This document shows positions 1 through 5,557 of a stretch of 8,213 nucleotides of DNA, in pieces. The notes below the pieces were generated by a model. It saw only the letters and a program-made list of their open reading frames with translations. It ran no database searches and was not told the DNA's origin. How positions within the stretch are numbered: the stretch's first letter is position 1; each line of letters opens with the position of its first letter. This stretch comes from an uncultured Clostridia bacterium (GTDB taxonomy: Bacteria > Bacillota > Clostridia > Christensenellales > Borkfalkiaceae): positions 1 through 8,213 of the forward strand of contig CAMOXE010000036.1 in assembly GCA_946628865.1 (NCBI GenBank). Direction: 5' to 3'. The position numbers and the translations under genes were made by a program.

Positions 1-1224
1 AAGATACTGTATCTCGTCGAGCAGGCGGCGGAAAAGAAATCCAAGTCCGAAAGTTTCATATCGAGATTTGCAAAATATTACACTCCGACCGTAGTCATAT
101 CCGCGATACTGCTCGCGATTATTCCGTCGCTTATCCTCGGAAACGCCTCGGTGTGGATATACAGAGCGCTTAACTTTTTGGTGGTAAGTTGTCCGTGCGC
201 GCTCGTAATATCCGTGCCGCTCGCGTTCGTGTCGGGCATAGGCGGAGCGTCGAAGTCGGGAATAATCGTCAAGGGCGGGAACGTTCTCGAGGCGTATGAA
301 AGAGTAAAGACGTTTGCTTTCGACAAGACCGGAACGCTTACCGAGGGCAAGTTCGGCATAATAGCGATAACCCCCGAGGCGAACGCGGAAGAGATACTTG
401 CGGCGGCGGCTATAGCGGAGCAGGCGTCGTCGCACCCGATAGCGCGTTGCATAGCGGATAGATACAAAAAGTCTATACCTGACGGCTATACCTTGACCGA
501 GATAGCGGGTCGCGGCGTAAGGGCGGAAAAGCAAGGCGAAATCATACTTTGCGGAAATAAAGACTTAATGTACGAAGCGGGAATAGAGTGTGAGAGCGCG
601 GCAAAAGTCGGAACGGTGGTATACGTCGCGAAAAACGGCGAATATCTCGGGTCCGTTCTCGTGGCGGATAAGATAAAACCCGAGGCGCAAGCGGTAATCG
701 GGGAACTTCGCGAAAAGGGCTATAAGACTGTAATGCTTACGGGCGACGGGGAAGAACCTGCGGCGCGCGTGGCGAAAGAACTCGGTTTAAGCGCTTATAG
801 CGCGGCTTTATTGCCGAGCGATAAAACGTCGGAAGTTGAAAAACTTCTCGATAAAGACGGTAAAGATAAAGTATGCTTTATCGGCGACGGAATAAACGAC
901 GCGCCGCCGATAGCGACTGCGGACGTAGGCGTTGCGATGGGAAATCTCGGCAGCGACGCGGCGATAGAGGCGGCGGACGCGGCGATAATGAAAGACGATT
1001 TGACTTGCATATTGAAATTAAAGCGCATAGCGAAAAAGACTATGCGAATAGTAAGAGAAAACGTTTACGGCTCAATCGCGATAAAGTTAGCCGTACTCGT
1101 TCTGGCGGCGGCGGGGCTTGTCGGCATGTGGGTAGCAGTCTTGGGCGACGTAGGCGTTGCGGCGATTGCTATACTTAACTCTCTTCGCGCGGGAAAAACT
1201 TTAAAAACGGCCGAAAGTAAATAA
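1..1224 (+). CDS. cadA: Heavy-metal P1B-type ATPase (Zn2+/Cd2+/Pb2+ exporter class), 5'-truncated by window edge
   Basis: This is the C-terminal 407 residues of an ATP-driven efflux pump that moves soft divalent metals out of the cytoplasm. The frame is open from base 1, so the ATG at 151 is internal. Residue numbers here count from the window edge. The piece begins just after the actuator domain, with the KKSKSESFISRFAKYYTP linker typical of the family, so any metal-binding head, the first helices and TGES are missing. Visible motifs are the transport-site CPC (64-66), DKTGT with the phosphorylated Asp108, SHP (His145-Pro146), TGD (247-249), GDGINDAP (295-302) and SDAAIEAAD (318-326). Lys362 and Asp383 in the last two helices match the extra metal ligands of the ZntA/CadA (P1B-2) subgroup and argue against copper. 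GDGINDAP is followed by Pro-Ile-Ala, where Val or Ala is more usual. No terminator follows, so readthrough into the next operon is possible. The family is sure; the exact metal and gene name are less so. Confidence 0.95.
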   Translation, partial: KILYLVEQAAEKKSKSESFISRFAKYYTPTVVISAILLAIIPSLILGNASVWIYRALNFLVVSCPCALVISVPLAFVSGIGGASKSGIIVKGGNVLEAYERVKTFAFDKTGTLTEGKFGIIAITPEANAEEILAAAAIAEQASSHPIARCIADRYKKSIPDGYTLTEIAGRGVRAEKQGEIILCGNKDLMYEAGIECESAAKVGTVVYVAKNGEYLGSVLVADKIKPEAQAVIGELREKGYKTVMLTGDGEEPAARVAKELGLSAYSAALLPSDKTSEVEKLLDKDGKDKVCFIGDGINDAPPIATADVGVAMGNLGSDAAIEAADAAIMKDDLTCILKLKRIAKKTMRIVRENVYGSIAIKLAVLVLAAAGLVGMWVAVLGDVGVAAIAILNSLRAGKTLKTAESK

Positions 1225-1230
1225 AAACCG

Positions 1231-1259
1231 TTGTAAAAAACGATAAATAGTGATATAAT
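1231..1259 (+). promoter_or_regulatory. Extended -10 sigma-A-type promoter for the SPFH/zinc-ribbon operon
   Basis: The -35 is TTGTAA (1231-1236). A 17-base spacer leads to a perfect TATAAT (1254-1259), preceded by TG at 1251-1252, which gives the extended TGnTATAAT form. Transcription should start near 1266, leaving a leader of about 20 bases that holds the AGGAGAG ribosome binding site (1277-1283) ahead of the ATG at 1288. The promoter starts only seven bases past the ATPase stop codon and no terminator lies between, so the downstream genes may be transcribed both from here and by readthrough. Confidence 0.75.
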
Positions 1260-1287
1260 ATAAATAAATTGTGATTAGGAGAGAAAT

Positions 1288-2343
1288 ATGGCACTTTTCA
1301 GATTAAATATCGTCTGGAACGACGACACTAAAAACACTATAGTTTATAAATATCCGTTCAAGAACTACGGCAGAGAAGTAAACGATAAATCCACGATAAC
1401 CGTCAAGGAATCTCAAGCCGCCGTATTCGTACACAAAGGTCAGATAGCGGACGTGTTAGGTCCCGGTCTTTACAACTTAAAGACGGATATACTCCCGATA
1501 CTTACCAAACTTGCGGCGTGGAAATACGCCTTTGAAACTCCGATAACGCTCGACGTGTATTTCGTAAACACCAAACAGTTTACAAACATCAAGTGGGGAA
1601 CGCTCAATCCGATAATGATGCGCGATCCGGATTTCGGCGTGATAAGGGTAAGAGGTTTCGGCGCGTTTGCGTTTAAAGTGGACGATCCGGCAGTATTTTT
1701 GAAAGAACTTTTCGGTACGAACAGTTCGTTTAAAACCGACGACATAACCGGATTTTTAAGGACGATGCTCCTTTCCGCGCTTGCGGACGCTTTGGGCGAG
1801 AGCAAGATCTCGGCGCTCGACCTTGCCGCGAACACTATGGAATTCAACGAAAGCGTAAAGGCGAAGATACAGGAAAAATTCCAAGAGATAGGCTTGTATC
1901 TTACGAACCTTTTCATAGAGAACATGTCCGTACCCGAAGAAGTGGAAAAGGCTTTGGACGAGAGAGCGAAGTACGGCATACTCGGCGATTCCACCGATAC
2001 CATGATGAAAGTTTCCGCGGCGGAGGCGATGCGTTCTGCGGCTAAGAACACCGGCGCGGCGGGCGCGTTTATGGGCGCGGGCGTAGGCATAGGCGCGGGG
2101 CTCGGCATGGGCGGCGTGATGGGCGGCGCTTTCAGCGCAAATGCGCAAGGCGATCAGAAAACGGCGAACCGCAAACTCAGCGGCGGCAATGCGAAATGCC
2201 CGTCGTGCGGCACGGAAGTCGGCGCGGGCGCGAAGTTCTGTCCGGAATGCGGGACTAAACTTCCCAAATCGAAATACTGCCCTAACTGCGGTGCGGAAGT
2301 CGGCGACGCGAAATTCTGCCCCGAATGCGGCAATAAATTATAA
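1288..2343 (+). CDS. SPFH-domain protein with two C-terminal zinc ribbons (YdjI-like, COG4260 type)
   Basis: This is a 351-residue protein of the stomatin/prohibitin/flotillin-like family often annotated as 'virion core protein' or 'membrane protease subunit with Zn-ribbon'. Residues about 35-235 form the SPFH region (motifs such as VFVHKGQIADVLGPGLYNL and FGAFAFKVDDP). There is no N-terminal signal or membrane helix. Residues about 254-285 are a Gly/Ala/Met-rich, mildly hydrophobic linker. Two tandem four-cysteine zinc ribbons follow: Cys304/307/318/321 and Cys331/334/344/347. In B. subtilis the homologue YdjI acts with YdjG, YdjH and PspA at stressed membranes, so a peripheral scaffold role on the inner face of the membrane is inferred here. 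The ATG is set by AGGAG at 1277-1281, six bases upstream. The gene leads an operon that ends with a YdjG-like protein, which supports the assignment. It is not a protease by sequence, despite common annotations. Confidence 0.9.
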   Translation: MALFRLNIVWNDDTKNTIVYKYPFKNYGREVNDKSTITVKESQAAVFVHKGQIADVLGPGLYNLKTDILPILTKLAAWKYAFETPITLDVYFVNTKQFTNIKWGTLNPIMMRDPDFGVIRVRGFGAFAFKVDDPAVFLKELFGTNSSFKTDDITGFLRTMLLSALADALGESKISALDLAANTMEFNESVKAKIQEKFQEIGLYLTNLFIENMSVPEEVEKALDERAKYGILGDSTDTMMKVSAAEAMRSAAKNTGAAGAFMGAGVGIGAGLGMGGVMGGAFSANAQGDQKTANRKLSGGNAKCPSCGTEVGAGAKFCPECGTKLPKSKYCPNCGAEVGDAKFCPECGNKL

Positions 2344-2370
2344 TTACTATCAAACTGCAAATATTAGTTA

Positions 2371-2389
2371 CGGCGCGTCAAATGCGCCG
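2371..2389 (+). promoter_or_regulatory. Small GC-rich hairpin directly ahead of the DUF1858 ribosome binding site
   Basis: CGGCGC (2371-2376) and GCGCCG (2384-2389) form a six-pair stem around a seven-base loop. The AAGGAG ribosome binding site starts at 2390, immediately after the stem. No T-run follows, so it is not an intrinsic terminator. It could protect a processed mRNA end or tune translation of the next gene within the operon. In a genome rich in GCG and CGC words a stem this short may also be chance. Confidence 0.35.
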
Positions 2390-2402
2390 AAGGAGAATAA
2401 AA

Positions 2403-2594
2403 ATGGATAAAATAATCACTGAAGATACTATAATAACCGAGGCGCTCGAGATAAATCCGAACGCTCCCGAAATACTCATGAAATACGGCATGCATTGTCT
2501 CGGCTGCGCAATCGCTCACGGCGAAACAATAGGCGAGGCGGCGGGCGTTCACGGCGCAGATCTTGAAAAAATGCTCGCGGAATTAAACGCGTAA
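2403..2594 (+). CDS. DUF1858-domain protein (hybrid-cluster-protein-associated redox disulfide type)
   Basis: This 63-residue cytoplasmic protein consists of a single DUF1858 domain. The family signature is clear: an N-terminal I-T-E-D-T-I-I-T-E-A segment, then a P-x-A-P-E-I-L-M-K-Y-G-M-H-C-L-G-C core (Cys35 and Cys38 as CxxC), then GETIGEAAGVHG and a terminal LxELN motif. Family members are annotated as carrying a redox-active disulfide, and some are linked to hybrid cluster protein and nitrosative stress. No enzymatic activity is established. The start at 2403 is chosen over the in-frame ATG at 2382 because AGGAG (2391-2395) lies seven bases before 2403, and the earlier ATG falls inside the hairpin loop. 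The gene sits between two zinc-ribbon membrane-associated genes, 59 bases after the first and one base before the second. That placement suggests co-regulation with, and perhaps redox input to, that module; this last step is inference. Confidence 0.9.
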   Translation: MDKIITEDTIITEALEINPNAPEILMKYGMHCLGCAIAHGETIGEAAGVHGADLEKMLAELNA

Positions 2595-2595
2595 C

Positions 2596-3684
2596 ATGTC
2601 AAGCGTAGGCGATTTAGGCAAAGTAAAGCGCGTTGAAACGGACGTAGTCAAGTGTAAGTCCTGCGGGGGGACGATGGTTTTCGACCCCGCAACGCAGTCG
2701 CTCAAGTGCGAGCATTGCGGCAATACCGAAGTTCTCAGCAGAGATACCAACGTACTCGAGCGTGACATTTTAGAGGGTTTTGAAAAGGCGGCGAGATTTG
2801 ATCGCGGCGAACAGGCGTCGTTCAAATGCAGTAACTGCGGCGCGGTGGTTATGCTCGGCGCGGACGAGAGCGCCGCCGTTTGTCCGTTCTGCTCGACGCC
2901 TATAATAGTCAAAGAAGAATATTTCGGCGGACTGAAACCGCAGGTAATACTTCCCTTTAAGTTCAGCGCCGACGCGGCGAGCGATTTTGCCAAAAGATGG
3001 GCAAAGCGCCGTCTTTTTGCTCCGAGAAAATTCAAAAAGACGCTTTCACCCGAAAATATGCACGGCGTTTACGAACCTGCGTTCACGTTTGACAGCAAGA
3101 CCCGTTCGACGTATCGCGGGCGCGTTGGCGACAGGCATACGCGGGTAGTGGGTTCGGGGAAAAACAGGCATACCGAGACGTATATCGTTTACCGCAACGT
3201 GAGCGGAACTTTCGATAAGTTTTTCGACGACGTCTTAGTCGCGAACAACTCGAATTTCGATCAGAAGAAACTCTCGTCGCTGCTCCCGTTCGCTTTAAAC
3301 GAGCAATGCGTGTACGAGAAGAAGTTTTTATCGGGATATATGTCCGAAGTCTACCAAAAAGACGTCAAGGACGGTTGGACGGACGCGAAAAAAATAATAG
3401 ACGCAAATTTATACTCGGCAATAAAATCCACGCTCCATTGCGACGTTGTGGACTATCTGGATATTTCTACCGAGCATTCGGACGTAAAATACAAATACAT
3501 ACTTTTGCCGGTATATTTTTCCAATTACAGATACAATAAAAAGGACTATAACTTAATGATAAACGGCAGTAACGGCAAGACGAGCGGCAAAACCCCGATC
3601 TCGCCGTGGCGGGTACTGTTTGCCGTTCTTATCGGCGTCGCCCTTTTGGCTTTGTTCATTTATCTGTATTCGTTTGCGGAATAA
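2596..3684 (+). CDS. Double zinc-ribbon, tail-anchored membrane protein (YdjG-like)
   Basis: This 362-residue protein has two N-terminal four-cysteine zinc ribbons: Cys20/23/38/41, and Cys78/81/96/99. The central region (about 115-315) holds a stretch typical of YdjG-family proteins: H-T-R and K-N-R-H-T-E, then V-S-G-T-F-D-K-F-F-D-D-V-L-V, then Y-E-K-K-F-L-S-G-Y. One hydrophobic helix at about 340-358 lies two residues after Trp338, with only four residues behind it, so the protein should be anchored by its C-terminus with the ribbons in the cytoplasm. Homologues are often misannotated as TFIIB-like or as primosomal protein N'; no helicase motif is present. In B. subtilis YdjG partners with YdjH and YdjI and recruits PspA. 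Its ATG is one base past the upstream stop codon and has no recognisable Shine-Dalgarno, so translation probably depends on coupling to the DUF1858 gene. Confidence 0.85.
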   Translation: MSSVGDLGKVKRVETDVVKCKSCGGTMVFDPATQSLKCEHCGNTEVLSRDTNVLERDILEGFEKAARFDRGEQASFKCSNCGAVVMLGADESAAVCPFCSTPIIVKEEYFGGLKPQVILPFKFSADAASDFAKRWAKRRLFAPRKFKKTLSPENMHGVYEPAFTFDSKTRSTYRGRVGDRHTRVVGSGKNRHTETYIVYRNVSGTFDKFFDDVLVANNSNFDQKKLSSLLPFALNEQCVYEKKFLSGYMSEVYQKDVKDGWTDAKKIIDANLYSAIKSTLHCDVVDYLDISTEHSDVKYKYILLPVYFSNYRYNKKDYNLMINGSNGKTSGKTPISPWRVLFAVLIGVALLALFIYLYSFAE

Positions 3685-3698
3685 ATGCTCTAAACAAG

Positions 3699-3728
3699 TT
3701 GACAAAAGCGGAAAATATATTGTAAAAT
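3699..3728 (+). promoter_or_regulatory. Sigma-A-type promoter for the cyclophilin-like lipoprotein
   Basis: A perfect TTGACA (3699-3704) is followed after 18 bases by TAAAAT (3723-3728). Transcription should begin near 3735, and a GGAGG ribosome binding site (3747-3751) lies five bases before the ATG at 3757. The promoter starts 15 bases after the YdjG-like stop codon and no terminator separates them, so partial readthrough from the upstream operon is likely. A second AT-rich GATAAT at 3736-3741 has no suitable -35. Confidence 0.7.
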
Positions 3729-3756
3729 AGTATTCGATAATATTTCGGAGGACGAT

Positions 3757-4737
3757 ATGAAAAAGATAACGAAAGTTCTTTTTGCTTTAACGCTTGCGGC
3801 GACGGTTTCAGTCGCTTCCACCGCGTGCGACGAAGTAAAAAACGGCAGCGTAATTAAAAACTGCACCGTAACCATCGGTTACGACGGCGACAAGACTCAA
3901 GACGTTACGTTTGAACTGTATATGAATTACGCGCCCGCAACTATAGAGCATTTTACTTATCTTGCGGAAAACGGCTATTATAACGATACGGTCGTAAGCA
4001 ACTTAAACGGCTATATCGAATTCGGTGCGTATAAAAAATCCGACGGCAAACTCGTCGGTAAGTACGGCGACGACGAGAAGAGTTACGGCAAGATAATAAC
4101 CGCGGCATACGCAAGCGGCAAGAAAATGATAAACGGCGAAAACAGGTATTTAGCCGAAAACAACATCTACGGCGAATTTGCCGCAAACGGAATCGGCGGA
4201 AACAAACTCGACTTTACTTCCGGCGCGTTAGTCCTTAAACGCGACCGTACCGAAAACGCTTCGACGTACAATACCGGCAAAGCCACCATGGCGATAACCT
4301 TTTCAACCGGCTCGTATTTTAACGACAAGTCGAAATTCGCTATCCTCGGCAAACTCTCCAAGTCCGACGCAATTACCGTAAAAGACAGCGACGGTAAAGA
4401 AAAAACGGTTACCAGTTACGACTTCGTTTACGGTCTTTATACCGATTATAAAACAAAGACCGACGGCGACGACTCATATACCTATTATTATTTCGGTTAT
4501 ACCTATTCGGGCGACGAGGAGAACGCTCCCGATTTGGATAAATACGGCAGATACTTTATGAAAGACGGCGACGGCACTTATTATTATAAGGACGAGAGCG
4601 GCGAGTATAAAAACGCTTTGGACGCCGACGACGAGGCGGACAAATTAATGCTCGACGCGTTTGGCGAAAAGTCGTTGTACTTTGCGACTTTGCCGTATAC
4701 GGACATCGTAATAAAGAGCATAAAAATAGAAAAATAA
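3757..4737 (+). CDS. Secreted, probably lipid-anchored protein with a degenerate cyclophilin (peptidyl-prolyl isomerase-like) fold
   Basis: This is a 326-residue exported protein. Lys2-Lys3 and a hydrophobic stretch to Ala23 form a signal peptide ending S-T-A-C24. That is an imperfect lipobox (Ser instead of Leu at -3), so lipid attachment is likely but not certain. Residues 50-92 match the first half of cyclophilin (VTFELYMNYAPATIEHFTYL, then ENGYYNDT). Residues 156-200 match the second half (GALVLKRD to SKFAILGKL), and 313-324 match the closing strand. The catalytic FHR...GFxxQGG segment is replaced by V-V-S-N-L-N-G-Y-I-E-F-G-A (79-91), so the catalytic Arg and Gln are absent and isomerase activity is doubtful. 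Between the last two fold segments (about 205-310) lies an insertion rich in Asp, Gly and Tyr with no domain I recognise. The gene has its own promoter and terminator, so it is a single transcription unit. A chaperone-like or ligand-binding role at the outer membrane face is possible but not shown. Confidence 0.75.
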   Translation: MKKITKVLFALTLAATVSVASTACDEVKNGSVIKNCTVTIGYDGDKTQDVTFELYMNYAPATIEHFTYLAENGYYNDTVVSNLNGYIEFGAYKKSDGKLVGKYGDDEKSYGKIITAAYASGKKMINGENRYLAENNIYGEFAANGIGGNKLDFTSGALVLKRDRTENASTYNTGKATMAITFSTGSYFNDKSKFAILGKLSKSDAITVKDSDGKEKTVTSYDFVYGLYTDYKTKTDGDDSYTYYYFGYTYSGDEENAPDLDKYGRYFMKDGDGTYYYKDESGEYKNALDADDEADKLMLDAFGEKSLYFATLPYTDIVIKSIKIEK

Positions 4738-4756
4738 TCAAAAATTTCAAAACGAC

Positions 4757-4792
4757 AGCGCCGCGGAAAGTTTCTTTCCGCGGTGTTTCTTT
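4757..4792 (+). terminator. Intrinsic terminator after the cyclophilin-like gene
   Basis: CCGCGGAAAG (4761-4770) pairs perfectly with CTTTCCGCGG (4774-4783) around a TTT loop. Four further outer pairs (4757-4760 with 4784-4787, two of them G-U) lengthen the stem. The stem runs into a T-rich tail (TTTCTTT, 4786-4792). It lies 20 bases past the stop codon at 4737 and separates this gene from the clpB operon. Confidence 0.9.
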
Positions 4793-4847
4793 GCAAAAAA
4801 AAATTTTACCCGCATTTAAATTTTGTTTAAAAAGTTATATAATCCAC

Positions 4848-4876
4848 TTGACAAATTATATAAAGAGTGCTACAAT
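4848..4876 (+). promoter_or_regulatory. Consensus extended -10 promoter of the RHH-clpB operon
   Basis: TTGACA (4848-4853), a 17-base spacer and TACAAT (4871-4876), with TG at 4868-4869, give a near-ideal housekeeping promoter. The expected start is near 4883, and AGAGGA (4895-4900) precedes the ATG at 4907. So strong a promoter ahead of a heat-shock gene implies repression under normal conditions. No full CIRCE element or CtsR-type tandem heptamer is visible. Confidence 0.85.
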
Positions 4877-4880
4877 TTAT
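4851..4880 (+). promoter_or_regulatory. Candidate operator: near-identical 9-base direct repeats in the RHH-clpB promoter
   Basis: ACAAATTAT (4851-4859) and ACAATTTAT (4872-4880) differ at one base and start 21 bases apart, about two helical turns. One overlaps the end of the -35 and the other the -10, which is where a repressor would block polymerase. Ribbon-helix-helix dimers commonly bind helically phased short repeats, and the first gene of this operon encodes such a protein. The region is AT-rich, so chance similarity is a real alternative. Confidence 0.3.
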
Positions 4881-4906
4881 GCAAGAAATACGAGAGAGGA
4901 ATTGAG

Positions 4907-5539
4907 ATGAGCAAATCGGTATACAGCGTGATATTGAGCGACGACCTTGTGTCCGAACTTGACCTCGTAGCGTATAAAAACGGAGTCAGCAGGTCTACTA
5001 TGATAGACAAAATACTCTCGGAGTATTTAACCGTGGAAACGCCGACGGTGAGGATGGAAAACATATTTTCGCGTATGGAGCGTATTATCGGCGAGTGGTC
5101 GGGACTGAGGTTTATCAACCAGCCGAATATGTCGATGGCGTCGGTTAAGAGCGCGCTCTCGTACAGATACAATCCGACGGTAAAGTATTCCGTAGAACTG
5201 TTAAGCGGCGGCGAGGCGCTCGGCGCGATAAAGATCAGTTTAAGAACGCAAAGCGCGGCTTTGGTATCGCTTATGGAAGATTTTTATAAGTTTTTCATAT
5301 ACCTTGAAAAGAAATATCTCGGCGAGAGGCGGTACGACTACGAAAATTATAAGTTTACGCGTGTTTTACAGAAAGCGGATATGACGGCTGCCGAGACGGG
5401 CGAGGCGATAGCGTATTTCGTGCGTTGTTTCAATTATCTGTTAAACGGGTATTTCCAAGGGCTTGGCGATATAGAAAACACCAAAATAATGCTCGAAAAA
5501 AAATATGCGGAAGAAATGGTTAAAAACGTAATGGTATAA
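4907..5539 (+). CDS. Ribbon-helix-helix (CopG/Arc-type) DNA-binding protein with an unrecognised C-terminal domain
   Basis: This is a 210-residue protein. Residues 4-41 fit a ribbon-helix-helix fold: a short strand (SVYSVIL), a first helix (about 11-24), the turn N-G-V-S-R-S (25-30), and a second helix ending S-E-Y-L. The remaining roughly 165 residues match no family I recognise. They are mixed alpha/beta with Tyr- and Phe-rich helices (for example F-Y-K-F-F-I-Y-L) and no zinc or enzyme motif. The start at 4907 is preferred to the in-frame ATG at 4823 because the latter lies upstream of the promoter, while AGAGGA (4895-4900) sits six bases before 4907. The gene ends in a tandem TAA-TAG and lies only 18 bases before clpB, so the two are almost certainly co-transcribed. 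A role as autoregulator and regulator of clpB is inferred from position; the C-terminal part could sense a signal or mediate assembly. Confidence 0.8.
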   Translation: MSKSVYSVILSDDLVSELDLVAYKNGVSRSTMIDKILSEYLTVETPTVRMENIFSRMERIIGEWSGLRFINQPNMSMASVKSALSYRYNPTVKYSVELLSGGEALGAIKISLRTQSAALVSLMEDFYKFFIYLEKKYLGERRYDYENYKFTRVLQKADMTAAETGEAIAYFVRCFNYLLNGYFQGLGDIENTKIMLEKKYAEEMVKNVMV

Positions 5540-5557
5540 TAGAAAAGGGGTGATAAT

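Noticed and set aside
1470..2108. Minus-strand open frame of 212 codons across the SPFH gene
   Set aside because: It is the antisense shadow of a strongly supported gene, is rich in Ser/Ala/Pro as expected for reversed GCG-type codons, and shows no family resemblance.
1288..2343. Protease or viral core protein function for the SPFH gene
   Set aside because: Such names are inherited database labels. No protease catalytic residues are visible and the neighbours are bacterial stress genes, with no phage genes in the window.
2141..2410. Plus-strand frame of 89 codons at the end of the SPFH gene
   Set aside because: It is an Arg/Ala/Asn-rich shadow of the zinc-ribbon codons in another frame, and it would overrun the ribosome binding site and start of the DUF1858 gene.
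4815..4831. Two TTTAAA words 11 bases apart upstream of the RHH-clpB promoter
   Set aside because: They are short and self-complementary and lie in very AT-rich sequence, so they are not distinguishable from chance or a simple AT-rich upstream element.
4823..4906. 28-codon N-terminal extension of the ribbon-helix-helix protein
   Set aside because: The ATG at 4823 lies upstream of the promoter at 4848-4876 and has no ribosome binding site. The fold begins right after Met at 4907.
5532..5540. Perfect extended -10 word (TGGTATAAT) just before clpB
   Set aside because: No -35 lies 16-18 bases upstream, the word is made of the last codons and stop of the upstream gene, and the start it implies would fall inside the clpB ribosome binding site. 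A minor internal promoter cannot be fully excluded.
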